DNA of 13,335 bases from Deltaproteobacteria bacterium (lineage in GTDB: Bacteria; Desulfobacterota; Desulfobacteria; Desulfobacterales; SURF-15), in NCBI GenBank assembly GCA_024644775.1, contig JAHEHB010000119.1:1-13335 (forward strand), written 5' to 3'. The position numbers and the translations under genes were made by a program. Positions within the stretch are counted from its first letter, which is position 1. Each line of letters begins with the position of its first letter. The notes beneath the pieces were generated by a model that did no database searches, was not told the DNA's origin, and was given only the letters and a program-made list of their open reading frames with translations. Positions 6,642-13,335 of this stretch are shown piece after piece.

Positions 6642-8423
6642 ATGCCGGATGACAAAGTCCATTCTGCTTTTGAACAGACCCGAAATGCCATGCGCCCGGT
6701 GATACGGGGTACATCATCCATGGTTGTAACAGGCCATCCCCTTGCCAGCCAGGCGGCCATGCGAATCCTGGACCGGGGGGGTAACGCGGTGGATGCCGGA
6801 GTGACGGCAGGACTTTGTATTGCCGTGCTGCATACCGATATGGTCAATTTTGCCGGTGTGGCACCGATCATGCTTCACATGGCAGGAAGCAACACCGTGG
6901 TAACCATAGACGGCCTCGGACGCTGGCCGAGAAAAGCGTCGGTCGACTTTTTCGTTGAGAATCATCACGGTGAAATTCCGGCCGGAATTCTCACGGCTGT
7001 GGTGCCTGCTGCTCCAGACGCCTGGATTCAGGCTCTGAAAAAATACGGCACATTGACCTTTGAGGAGGTCTCTCGTGATGCCATCCAATTGGCCAAAAAC
7101 GGCTTCCCCATGCATCGTTTCATGTCCAACAACATTAAGAGCGCCGTTGATGACTATCGACGCTGGCAGACAACAGCCGATGTGTATCTACCGGCCGGTC
7201 GTCCTCCTGAGCCGGGTGAAATCTTCTGCCAAAGGGATCTTGCCCGAACCCTGAAACGGCTGATTCGGGCCGAGCAGAAAGCCAAATTTGCGGGAAGAGA
7301 CAAGGCGCTGGATGCTGTTCGTGAAGTGTTTTACGAAGGAGAAATTGCAAAAGCCATCGTCGATTATCACCGAGAACATGGCGGTCTGTTAACCCTCGAA
7401 GACTTCGCAGCCTATCACGTTAGTATTGAAACACCACCCAAAATAGAATTCCTGGAATACGAGGTGTTTGGATGCGGCCCCTGGTCCCAAGGGCCGGCAC
7501 TATTGGAGGCTTTGAATTTGGTTGAATGCATCGATGTGAAACAATTCGATCACAACTCGGCAGAATATATTCATTATGTTACTGAAACGCTGAAATTGGT
7601 TTTTGCCGACCGGGAAAAATATATCGGTGATCCGGAGTTTGTCGAGGTACCGCTGAACGGTTTACTGTCCCAAGAATATGCTCGGCAACGAATTTCCCAT
7701 ATCGATAAAAATAAAGCCTGGACGGAGTTGCCACCGGCCGGAGATCCCTGGCGCTATCAGGGAAAATTTCACATAGACCAACCCCGCACGCGGGATGATC
7801 CGATTCGACCCAGCAAGCAACCGGGAAAATACGATCATTTGGACACCAGTTACGTGGCGGTTGTCGACCGGCATGGTAATGTCTTTTCTGCAGTACCTAG
7901 TGATATACCCACCAATACGCCAATCATTCCCCCTACTGGGCTGGCGGTCTCATCGCGGGGCGTTCAATCCCGAGTGGACAAGAATCACCCAGCATCCATT
8001 GAGCCTGGTAAGAGGCCGCGATTAACCCCGAACCCATGTATGATCTTCAAGGATCGTCGACCGTACATGGTCATTGGTACTCCCGGGGGAGATGTTCAAT
8101 GTCAGGTTGCCCTTCAGGTTATTCTGAATCGTATTGTTTTTGGATTAGGGCTTCAGGAAGCGATAGAGGCACCGCGCTTCTCCACGTTTAACTTCCCCAA
8201 CTCGTTTTCTCCCCACGCGTATTTTCCGGGCCTTTTGAGGGTTGAGGCGCGTATCGGGTCATCCGTTATGAAACAACTCATTAACAAGGGCCATAGGATA
8301 GATCCTTGGCCGGCTTGGGCCTGGAAAGCCGGGGGGGTGTGTGCCATTGCCATTGATTGGACTCATGGGGTTTTGGCAGGAGGCGCAGACCCAAGAAGAG
8401 AGTCCTATGCAGTTGGTTGGTAA
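6642..8423 (+). CDS. Gamma-glutamyltranspeptidase-family Ntn-hydrolase with divergent substrate pocket
   Basis: Members are made as one chain that cuts itself before a Thr, which then becomes the N-terminal nucleophile of the small subunit and cleaves an amide bond. The nucleophile is seen at T402 in the DTSYVAVVD stretch (the usual motif is TTH), giving subunits of about 401 and 192 residues, normal for the family. GTPGGD at 479-484 supplies the oxyanion Gly pair. The N-terminal half is typical (MVVTGHPLASQAAMRIL, RGGNAVDAGVTAG, VPAAPDAW). By my alignment from memory, the residues that fix a gamma-glutamyl group in the E. coli enzyme are missing: the FREMAP Arg is Leu in GLGRWP, the NQMDDF stretch is SSRGVQSR, and the SS pair is LT. 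There is no signal peptide, so it acts in the cytoplasm. A role on a non-glutathione amide imported by the upstream TTT system is inference. Confidence 0.9.
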   Translation: MPDDKVHSAFEQTRNAMRPVIRGTSSMVVTGHPLASQAAMRILDRGGNAVDAGVTAGLCIAVLHTDMVNFAGVAPIMLHMAGSNTVVTIDGLGRWPRKASVDFFVENHHGEIPAGILTAVVPAAPDAWIQALKKYGTLTFEEVSRDAIQLAKNGFPMHRFMSNNIKSAVDDYRRWQTTADVYLPAGRPPEPGEIFCQRDLARTLKRLIRAEQKAKFAGRDKALDAVREVFYEGEIAKAIVDYHREHGGLLTLEDFAAYHVSIETPPKIEFLEYEVFGCGPWSQGPALLEALNLVECIDVKQFDHNSAEYIHYVTETLKLVFADREKYIGDPEFVEVPLNGLLSQEYARQRISHIDKNKAWTELPPAGDPWRYQGKFHIDQPRTRDDPIRPSKQPGKYDHLDTSYVAVVDRHGNVFSAVPSDIPTNTPIIPPTGLAVSSRGVQSRVDKNHPASIEPGKRPRLTPNPCMIFKDRRPYMVIGTPGGDVQCQVALQVILNRIVFGLGLQEAIEAPRFSTFNFPNSFSPHAYFPGLLRVEARIGSSVMKQLINKGHRIDPWPAWAWKAGGVCAIAIDWTHGVLAGGADPRRESYAVGW

Positions 8424-8493
8424 AATCCTACCCGGCCTTTTCGGTAGATGATCTGATTAGAATCGATTTTATAGTTTATACATGGAGTAACCT

Positions 8494-9615
8494 ATGAATC
8501 CATCCGATTACAATTACGGTCATATGTTCGAAATCGATAGTGAGGTAAAAAAAAAGGCCCTGGAGCTTCATTATGATGCACTGGTGGTAGACCAACACTG
8601 TGACATCCAGATGGATATCGTCACGCGAAGAGGGCGATTGGAACGCAAGATCATTGAACGGATTCATTTGCCTAAATTGCGGCAGGGGGGTATCGATTTT
8701 GTTCTCATGTCCACCGTCGCCCATTTTGGGTATCGAGCCTATCCGTTTTTCATGTCTCCTGTACTGTCCGCGTTGCAGTTGATTGATTGCGGGTACATGG
8801 ATGTGGCCGAAAGTCCGGATCAATTGACAATCGTTACACGCCCCGAGGAGATTGTGGAAGCTAAGTGTACTGGAAAAACCAGTTTCATGCTCGGGTTGGA
8901 AGGCGCGGAAGCGATTGGAACCGAATTGAGTGTGCTCAGAAATCTATATCGTATAGGCGTTAGGGTCATTACCCTGACCTGGCACCAGCGGAATTTGGTC
9001 GCAGACGGATCGGGCGAACCGTCAAATTCCGGTTTGTCCAAGTTTGGACGGGAATTGGTAAGGGAGATGAACCGCATTGGGATGATCATCGATGTTTCCC
9101 ACATGGGGCAAAACGGATTCTGGGATACGATCGAAATGAGTCAACGCCCGATCATCGCTTCCCACTCCAATGCACGCGCATTGTGCGATCATCCTCGCAA
9201 CCTATACGATGATCAACTAAAGGCGTTGGCTAAAAAGGATGGGTTGGTGGGTGTCTGCTTCTGTGCCCCTTATATTCATAAAGAGAGAGCCACTATCCAT
9301 GAAGTCCTTAATCATATTGATCATATGGCTCATCTAATTGGCGTGGACAACATCGCTCTCGGGCCGGACTGGGTGGATTATGCGGAAAAGACGGTAGTCG
9401 ACTGCATGGATCCCAATAGTTATCTGGCCAAGGGCACTTCGATTACCGCTTTTGCAAAAGGCTTAGAAAATGCCACCGAACTTCCCAATTTAACCATCGG
9501 GTTAATGGAGCGAGGGTATTCAGAGGAGGATATCAGAGGCATTCTCGGCTTAAACTTCCTGAGATTTCTCAACGCAGCACTCAATCCGACAGATTCAGAA
9601 GATTTTGTATATTAA
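8494..9615 (+). CDS. Membrane dipeptidase (peptidase family M19, renal dipeptidase-like)
   Basis: M19 enzymes are binuclear zinc dipeptidases with a TIM-barrel fold that hydrolyse dipeptides, some with a D-residue or an unusual C-terminal residue. All metal ligands of the family can be placed: H35 and D37 in DQHCD, the bridging E136 in LGLEGAEA, H203 in IDVSHMG and H224 in IIASHSNAR. The substrate-site residues H164 (TLTWHQRN), R235 (HPRNLYDD) and D292 (ALGPDW) are also present, so the protein should be active. Length 373 is normal. No signal peptide or lipid anchor is seen, unlike mammalian homologues, so it is cytoplasmic. The ATG at 8494 has GGAG 6 nt upstream. It follows the GGT-like gene by 70 nt; the pair recalls the two steps of glutathione breakdown, but the GGT-like pocket argues for another substrate. 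Confidence 0.93.
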   Translation: MNPSDYNYGHMFEIDSEVKKKALELHYDALVVDQHCDIQMDIVTRRGRLERKIIERIHLPKLRQGGIDFVLMSTVAHFGYRAYPFFMSPVLSALQLIDCGYMDVAESPDQLTIVTRPEEIVEAKCTGKTSFMLGLEGAEAIGTELSVLRNLYRIGVRVITLTWHQRNLVADGSGEPSNSGLSKFGRELVREMNRIGMIIDVSHMGQNGFWDTIEMSQRPIIASHSNARALCDHPRNLYDDQLKALAKKDGLVGVCFCAPYIHKERATIHEVLNHIDHMAHLIGVDNIALGPDWVDYAEKTVVDCMDPNSYLAKGTSITAFAKGLENATELPNLTIGLMERGYSEEDIRGILGLNFLRFLNAALNPTDSEDFVY

Positions 9616-9776
9616 ATTTTGTATAACGATCTAACACGTAAATTGTCTTCTTCACGCTTCAACTCCTTATCTTTTTCTTGTTCGATTCTTTATATCCAGG
9701 ACTCTCTTCAGTAGTGGTGTTGTCCCATTTTGTCGCTTCTTTCTTAAGATGATTCCTTATTTTTTTGGAAGTCTGC

Positions 9777-10157
9777 TCATTTTTTGGAATGGGAGCGCAA
9801 CCAAGACGCTAAGGCTGCCTGATCGATTTCACCTTTGCCGACTTTTTCAAAGGTGATCACCTTATCTACCGCAGAAGCAATAATATCGCAACCGTTCAGT
9901 ATGAGAAACAGCCTGGTGACGACATAGGCGGTTCGCTTGTTGCCGTCGATAAAACCGTGATTTTGTGCGAGCCCGTAACCGTATGCAGCCGCCAGATCAA
10001 AAACATCCGGATCATTATATACCCAGAGATTTTGAGGGCGCCCCAAGGCGCTTTCGATCATCCCCAAATCCCGAATGCCCAGTGATCCGCCGTGTTCGGC
10101 TATCTGCTGCTCATGAATGGCGAGTACTACGCTCAAATCTACCCATTGGGGGGTCAT
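9777..10157 (-). CDS. doc: Death-on-curing (Doc) family toxin, Fic fold
   Basis: Doc toxins are small Fic-fold proteins; the P1 phage member phosphorylates elongation factor Tu and stops translation. The Fic loop is seen as NHGFIDGNKRTA, with the catalytic His at residue 67 and the phosphate-binding D/G/N/K/R at 71-75, all intact. The Doc form of the motif (GNKRT without the second Arg of AMPylating Fic proteins) supports Doc rather than Fic. Length, 126 residues, equals that of classical Doc. The start codon overlaps the stop of the antitoxin gene by 4 nt (ATGA), so the two are translated together, and the pair is oriented against all other genes of the window. Confidence 0.93.
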   Translation of the reverse strand: MTPQWVDLSVVLAIHEQQIAEHGGSLGIRDLGMIESALGRPQNLWVYNDPDVFDLAAAYGYGLAQNHGFIDGNKRTAYVVTRLFLILNGCDIIASAVDKVITFEKVGKGEIDQAALASWLRSHSKK

Positions 10158-10384
10158 CTCTTCGCCAATTCCCGCAAAACGTCACGGTCTTCGAGCATAA
10201 TGCGTTCGGCTTTATTGAACTGATCTGCGAATCCTTCATCCAACGGGGTTATCCGAAACCCCCCGTCCGGTGAGTCGGTCAGGTAAATAACATCGCCCTC
10301 GTCGGCTTTTAGACTTGCGAGTGCCTCTTTCGGCAGTACGACTCCCAGGGAATTGCCGATTTTGCGTAATTTTAAGGCAAGCAT
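10154..10384 (-). CDS. AbrB/MazE-type antitoxin of the Doc toxin
   Basis: This 76-residue protein begins with a SpoVT/AbrB swapped-hairpin DNA-binding domain (KLRKIGNSLGVVLPKEAL, then DEGDVIYL, to about residue 50) and ends with a charged helical tail (about 51-76) expected to wrap the toxin. Antitoxins of this class dimerise, bind their own promoter and neutralise the toxin encoded next. Start ATG is at 10384-10382 with AGGAGG 5 nt upstream (10390-10395 on the complement). Classical Doc is paired with a Phd-fold antitoxin, so this is the alternative AbrB-Doc pairing, which I believe is also found in other bacteria. It is expected to autorepress through the palindrome at 10413-10434. Confidence 0.92.
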   Translation of the reverse strand: MLALKLRKIGNSLGVVLPKEALASLKADEGDVIYLTDSPDGGFRITPLDEGFADQFNKAERIMLEDRDVLRELAKR

Positions 10385-10412
10385 TTGTTCCTCCTGTCAT
10401 ATTGAATACATC

Positions 10413-10443
10413 GTATTATAACATCTGTTATTACAAGATTCAA
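10413..10443 (-). promoter_or_regulatory. Promoter and putative operator of the antitoxin-toxin operon
   Basis: Reading the minus strand, TTGAAT (10443-10438), a 17-nt spacer and a perfect TATAAT (10420-10415) form a strong sigma-70 promoter, with the start of transcription expected near 10408 and a short leader to ATG 10384. Over the -10 and spacer lies an imperfect palindrome (10413-10434): ATAAC-ATCT-GTTAT flanked by GTA/TAC arms with a two-base bulge on one side. Its position suits autorepression by the AbrB-type antitoxin. The promoter match is seen in the sequence; the operator role is inferred. Confidence 0.7.
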
Positions 10444-10454
10444 CGGCAAGAAAA

Positions 10455-10833
10455 CGAGCCGAACTCGGCAGGATATGAGAGACCGATGTCGCGGCTAAAG
10501 CGTGTCTCGTTATCATGATGAACCGTTGAGCAATTTCGATGCGAAACTCAGGGAAGATATGGGTATTAAATTGGTAAGCATTCAAAAACGCATTGGAATT
10601 TTTCCCCTTATGTAACACACGATCAAGTCGAAGCGATTGCAATTTCAGATCGCATTGTTATTATGGAGAACGGAAAAATAGTTCAGGTGGGGACACCTGA
10701 AGAAATTTACAATAAACCGACAAATACTATTGTTGCGAAATTTATTGGAACCACAAACTTAGTGTTTGGACAAGTTGTAACTGATGCCACCTCTGCAGAT
10801 GGTATCGGAACAATCCAATTTAAAGGAGAGTAA
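10455..10833 (+). pseudogene. Decayed 3' part of an ABC transporter ATPase (PotA/FbpC-like)
   Basis: Fragments of one ATPase are readable in different frames. From 10517 the frame reads DEPLSNFDAKLRED (end of Walker B and D-loop) through IQKRIGI, to a stop at 10613. From 10609, one frame over, it reads YVTHDQVEA (H-loop) and on through [19 protein letters not shown] to a stop at 10831. Intact family members have nine bases between GI and YVTHD; here there are eight, so a single-base deletion lies in 10601-10608. A second one-base loss just before 10517 separates LVIM from DEP, and 10455-10516 is a degraded trace of the signature region. The N-terminal Walker A half and most of the C-terminal TOBE domain are missing. 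The final bases carry the AAGGAG of the aminotransferase, which suggests a former shared operon. Spermidine, iron or similar importers use such ATPases. Confidence 0.85.
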
Positions 10834-10835
10834 AG

Positions 10836-11981
10836 ATGTTTGACGTATCCCAAAGGATTAGCCGTATTTCTACATCGGAACGGGCGCAACGGAAAATAAT
10901 TATTCCTCAGGGTGTCGCTCGAATGGATATCGGGGAGCCGGATTTTCCCACACCGGCTCATATCCAGGAGGCTGCATTTAAAGCCATGCAAGAAAATTTC
11001 ACCCATTATGGAAATGCGTATGGAGACAGCGAACTTCGCGAAGCCATCTGTTTCGCTTTGAAGCGAGATTATTCTGTGGAGCGAAAGCCGGAGAATATTC
11101 TGGTTACAACCGGTGGTATTGAGGCGATAGCGACTATCATGGGAACATATATCAATCCCGGGGACGAGGTCATCATACCGGATCCAGATTATTCCGGCTA
11201 CATGGATGCCGTCGTCCTGTTTGGCGGAAATCCCGTGGCTGTTCCATTAAGAGATGACTTACGTCCCGATCTAAATACGATAGCCAGTCGAATTACAGAC
11301 AACACCAAGATGATCGTTCTGTCCAATCCTTCAAACCCGACCGGTGTTGTTTTCGATGAAACCGAGGTCCGGGGGCTGGCGGAAATCGTTCGGATGCACA
11401 ACCTATTTATTATTATCGATGAAGTGTATCATAAGCTGCTTTATGGCGATACCGAGCATTTCTCAATTTGTCAGATAGACGAAATTCAGGATCGTGCCAT
11501 CGTGTTGAATAGTTTTTCAAAAACATATGCCATGACCGGTTGGCGAGTGGGCTATCTAATTGCCGATGCAGCAGTCGTTAGCCAGTTGGTTCTGTTTCAT
11601 CGGACCATTGTTAGTTGTGTAAATACCCCCTCCCAGAAAGCGTGTGTGGCTGCTCTCACAGAACCGCAGGATTGTGTGGAACAGATGCGTCAATCATATG
11701 ACACGCGCAGGCAACTCGTTGAAACAAAATTGAAAAATATCGAAAGCCTATCCGCTCCACCCTGCCAGGGAGCTTTTTATGCGTTTCCCCGTTTTACCCA
11801 TCCGATGAGCAGCCGGGAAATGCTTGCATACTTAATGGATAGGGGTGTGTTAGTAAGAAGCGGTACGGAATTTGGTAAAAATGGCGAAGGACATATTCGA
11901 ATTGCGTTTACGACATCGGCTGAAATGCTTGAAGAAGGAATGAATCGGTTGGAAAATGCCCTAAAAGATCTGGATCAATAG
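10836..11981 (+). CDS. Class I/II PLP-dependent aminotransferase
   Basis: This enzyme transfers an amino group between an amino acid and a 2-oxoacid through pyridoxal phosphate; it is cytoplasmic and acts as a dimer. Family marks in order: MDIGEPDFPTPAHI near residue 30, HYGNAYGDSELREAI near 58, TTGGIEA (cofactor phosphate region) near 92, SNPSNPTG at 163-170, IIIDEVYH near 194-201, and the PLP-binding Lys at 229 in SFSKTYAMTGWRVGY. The C-terminal GHIRIAF holds the Arg that binds the substrate carboxylate. The 381-residue length and GEPDF start match the aspartate/aromatic aminotransferase subgroup; the amino donor cannot be fixed. Start ATG 10836 is set by AAGGAG at 10823-10828, inside the end of the ABC ATPase remnant. 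No promoter of its own is clear, so its expression after the loss of the ATPase gene is an open point. Confidence 0.94.
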   Translation: MFDVSQRISRISTSERAQRKIIIPQGVARMDIGEPDFPTPAHIQEAAFKAMQENFTHYGNAYGDSELREAICFALKRDYSVERKPENILVTTGGIEAIATIMGTYINPGDEVIIPDPDYSGYMDAVVLFGGNPVAVPLRDDLRPDLNTIASRITDNTKMIVLSNPSNPTGVVFDETEVRGLAEIVRMHNLFIIIDEVYHKLLYGDTEHFSICQIDEIQDRAIVLNSFSKTYAMTGWRVGYLIADAAVVSQLVLFHRTIVSCVNTPSQKACVAALTEPQDCVEQMRQSYDTRRQLVETKLKNIESLSAPPCQGAFYAFPRFTHPMSSREMLAYLMDRGVLVRSGTEFGKNGEGHIRIAFTTSAEMLEEGMNRLENALKDLDQ

Positions 11982-12034
11982 GGTTTATGTTGTTTTTTTG
12001 TCTGCAGAATCTGATAGTTTAGAGGAGGTGAAGA

Positions 12035-13018
12035 ATGGCCTGTGGATTCAGTTATGAAGTCATTGAAAAGTGGGAACAACTCCCCGATGGATATCGACAT
12101 GACGATATCGATGGGATCGCGATTGATTCCTTAGATCGTGTTTATCTCATCACTCGTGGTGACCCTCGTGTCATTGTATATGAGCCTGACGGTACCTTTG
12201 TGATGTCTTGGGGAGAGAACATTTTTACGCCGCGTACCCATGGCATCGCCATTGGACCGGACGATTCGGTATATACAGTGGATGACGGTGATCATACCGT
12301 TCGTAAATTTACACCAGACGGAAAGCAGCTAATGGTCATCGGAAATCCGGGGGTTGCTTCCGAGACAGGTTACGACAAAAAGATCGGGCTATCGAGTATT
12401 AAGCAGGGAGGGCCTCCATTCAATCGCCCCACAGGTGTTGCCATTGCACCCGGCGGGGATCTTTATGTCACCGATGGGTACGGGAATGCACGTGTCCACC
12501 GCTTCACAGCGGATGGAGAATTGATACAGTCCTGGGGGGAACCCGGTGCGGGACCCGGACAATTCAATCTGCCGCACGGAATCGCAATAACCGAAAATGG
12601 CAGGATTCTGGTTGCCGATCGCGAAAACGATCGTATCCAATTCTTCGATCCGGATGGAAACTACCTTGATCAGTGGACCCATGTCCAGCGTCCTACGGAT
12701 ATTTTTATTGATTGTAATGGATTGATTCATGTTTCAAGCCTATGGTGGATTGTCGGACAGACGTCATTTGTTCACGGTCCAATTAAACACGATTTGCCGG
12801 GACACATCAGTGTTTTAGATCAAAAAGGAAATCTCCTTTTGCGATGGATTAGTGCAGATCGATGTACGCCTGGTAATTTTCTTGCCCCACACACCCTCGC
12901 CGTTGATTCCAAAGGAGATCTCTACGTGGGTGAAGTGATTTTTAGTTTCGGAGTTTCAAAGGGAGTGGCCCCAATCGATTGCCACACATTGCAGAAATTT
13001 TTCCGTAGGGAGATCTAA
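12035..13018 (+). CDS. NHL-repeat beta-propeller protein, peptidyl-alpha-hydroxyglycine alpha-amidating lyase (PAL)-like
   Basis: PAL splits a peptidyl-alpha-hydroxyglycine into a peptide amide and glyoxylate, using zinc held by three His on a six-bladed propeller. Repeated NHL units (PxGIAI..DG.LYV.D) fill the 327 residues, the size of the PAL catalytic core. Each PAL key residue has a counterpart here, recalled from the rat enzyme: R41 in TRGDP, zinc ligands H69 (THGIAI), H181 (LPHGIAI) and H286 (APHTLAV), and Y149 in DGYGNARV. The ADRENDRIQ stretch after H181 is also nearly that of rat PAL. There is no signal peptide and no partner copper monooxygenase in the window, so the natural substrate may be another carbinolamide or ureidoglycolate-like compound. 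A full AGAGGAGGTGA lies 4 nt before ATG 12035. It follows the aminotransferase by 53 nt, probably in one operon. Confidence 0.88.
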   Translation: MACGFSYEVIEKWEQLPDGYRHDDIDGIAIDSLDRVYLITRGDPRVIVYEPDGTFVMSWGENIFTPRTHGIAIGPDDSVYTVDDGDHTVRKFTPDGKQLMVIGNPGVASETGYDKKIGLSSIKQGGPPFNRPTGVAIAPGGDLYVTDGYGNARVHRFTADGELIQSWGEPGAGPGQFNLPHGIAITENGRILVADRENDRIQFFDPDGNYLDQWTHVQRPTDIFIDCNGLIHVSSLWWIVGQTSFVHGPIKHDLPGHISVLDQKGNLLLRWISADRCTPGNFLAPHTLAVDSKGDLYVGEVIFSFGVSKGVAPIDCHTLQKFFRREI

Positions 13019-13099
13019 TATCTAAATTGATTAGGCAGATGGTGATCGGGTGTAAGACAAGCTGCGTTTTGTGCAAACAATTGCAGGCAGCCGGTCCTG

Positions 13100-13205
13100 A
13101 TCTATGGTGCGTATTTCCGACAACGCCTGAAAAATATGGATATCACAGAGGTAATAATTCCACCCCGAAGTCCTTGGCACAACCCTTTTGTTGAGAGACT
13201 GATCG
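13100..13205 (+). pseudogene. Fragment of an integrase-core (rve) transposase
   Basis: Translation from 13100 reads IYGAYFRQRLKNMDITEV, then PPRSPWHNPFVERLI up to 13204. This is the C-terminal third of the DDE catalytic core in IS3/IS481-like and stand-alone integrase-core transposases, where the family reads APRSPWQNPYVERLIGSIRRE; the Glu of VERLI (13193-13195) is the last catalytic acid. The similarity fades after 13205 and no upstream half with the first two Asp is present, so it is a dead remnant. I saw no terminal inverted repeats. The rest of the stretch from 13019 to 13335 contains no gene I can support; minus-strand open frames across it are shadows of this fragment. Confidence 0.8.
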
Positions 13206-13335
13206 TCAGGGTTAATTTTTCCGCGTTCAGGATGTGGATAAGATATACATTGCCCCATAAGGAATATGAAAAAACGAGTTTTTGTGCAGTCCTGATCGCA
13301 TAATCGCATATCGATCGCATATTTTTCCTTTTCGA

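Noticed and set aside
6642..9615. Interpretation of the GGT-like and M19 genes as a simple glutathione degradation pathway.
   Set aside because: Both proteins lack signal peptides and the GGT-like pocket lacks the gamma-glutamyl contacts, so glutathione is not the best-supported substrate.
9640..9776. A minus-strand open frame of about 44 codons, Lys-rich, running on from the end of the Doc gene in another frame, and an ATGA start overlapping the Doc stop.
   Set aside because: The ATG frame stops after seven codons and the longer frame has no start; composition is AT-rich and low-complexity. The 161-nt stretch 9616-9776 holds nothing I can support.
13031..13320. Two minus-strand open frames of 92 and 72 codons at the right end.
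   Set aside because: They lie opposite the transposase fragment, show no family features, and have no ribosome-binding site.

Overview
The window is about 13.3 kb of bacterial DNA of intermediate GC content. The combination of TRAP and tripartite tricarboxylate (TTT) transporters with amino-acid/peptide catabolic enzymes suggests a proteobacterium, most likely a member of Desulfobacterota (old Deltaproteobacteria) from an organic-rich anoxic or marine setting. That assignment rests on style only; no marker gene is present.

Layout. (1) Positions 2-2800: a TRAP importer, with the 3' part of a DctP-type binding protein, a strong hairpin terminator, then a DctQ/DctM pair sharing a 7-nt overlap. 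(2) Positions 2896-3282: an unrecognised small ORF. (3) Positions 3496-6554: a complete TTT importer in the order binding protein (TctC/Bug), small membrane subunit (TctB), large membrane subunit (TctA). (4) Positions 6642-9615: two cytoplasmic peptide/amide hydrolases, a gamma-glutamyltranspeptidase-family Ntn-hydrolase and an M19 (renal dipeptidase-like) metallopeptidase. (5) Positions 9777-10443, minus strand: a Doc-type toxin and an AbrB/MazE-type antitoxin with a good sigma-70 promoter and a palindrome over its -10 element. (6) Positions about 10455-10833: the decayed 3' part of a PotA/FbpC-like ABC ATPase, with at least one clear frameshift. (7) Positions 10836-13018: a class I PLP aminotransferase and a beta-propeller protein that keeps the metal and catalytic residues of peptidyl-alpha-hydroxyglycine alpha-amidating lyase (PAL). 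(8) From 13019: no intact gene, but a piece of an integrase-core transposase at 13100-13205.

How the genes may work together (inference). TTT importer, GGT-like hydrolase, dipeptidase, aminotransferase and PAL-like lyase all lie on the plus strand. Neither hydrolase nor the lyase has a signal peptide. This fits a locus that imports a small amide- or peptide-linked acid intact and dismantles it in the cytoplasm: amide cleavage, dipeptide cleavage, deamination, and lysis of an alpha-hydroxy-amide (carbinolamide) intermediate. The GGT-like enzyme keeps its nucleophile but appears to have lost the residues that hold a gamma-glutamyl group, so the substrate is probably not glutathione. The toxin-antitoxin module and the ABC ATPase remnant split this plus-strand set, and the transposase fragment closes it, so the region looks like accessory DNA with a history of rearrangement.
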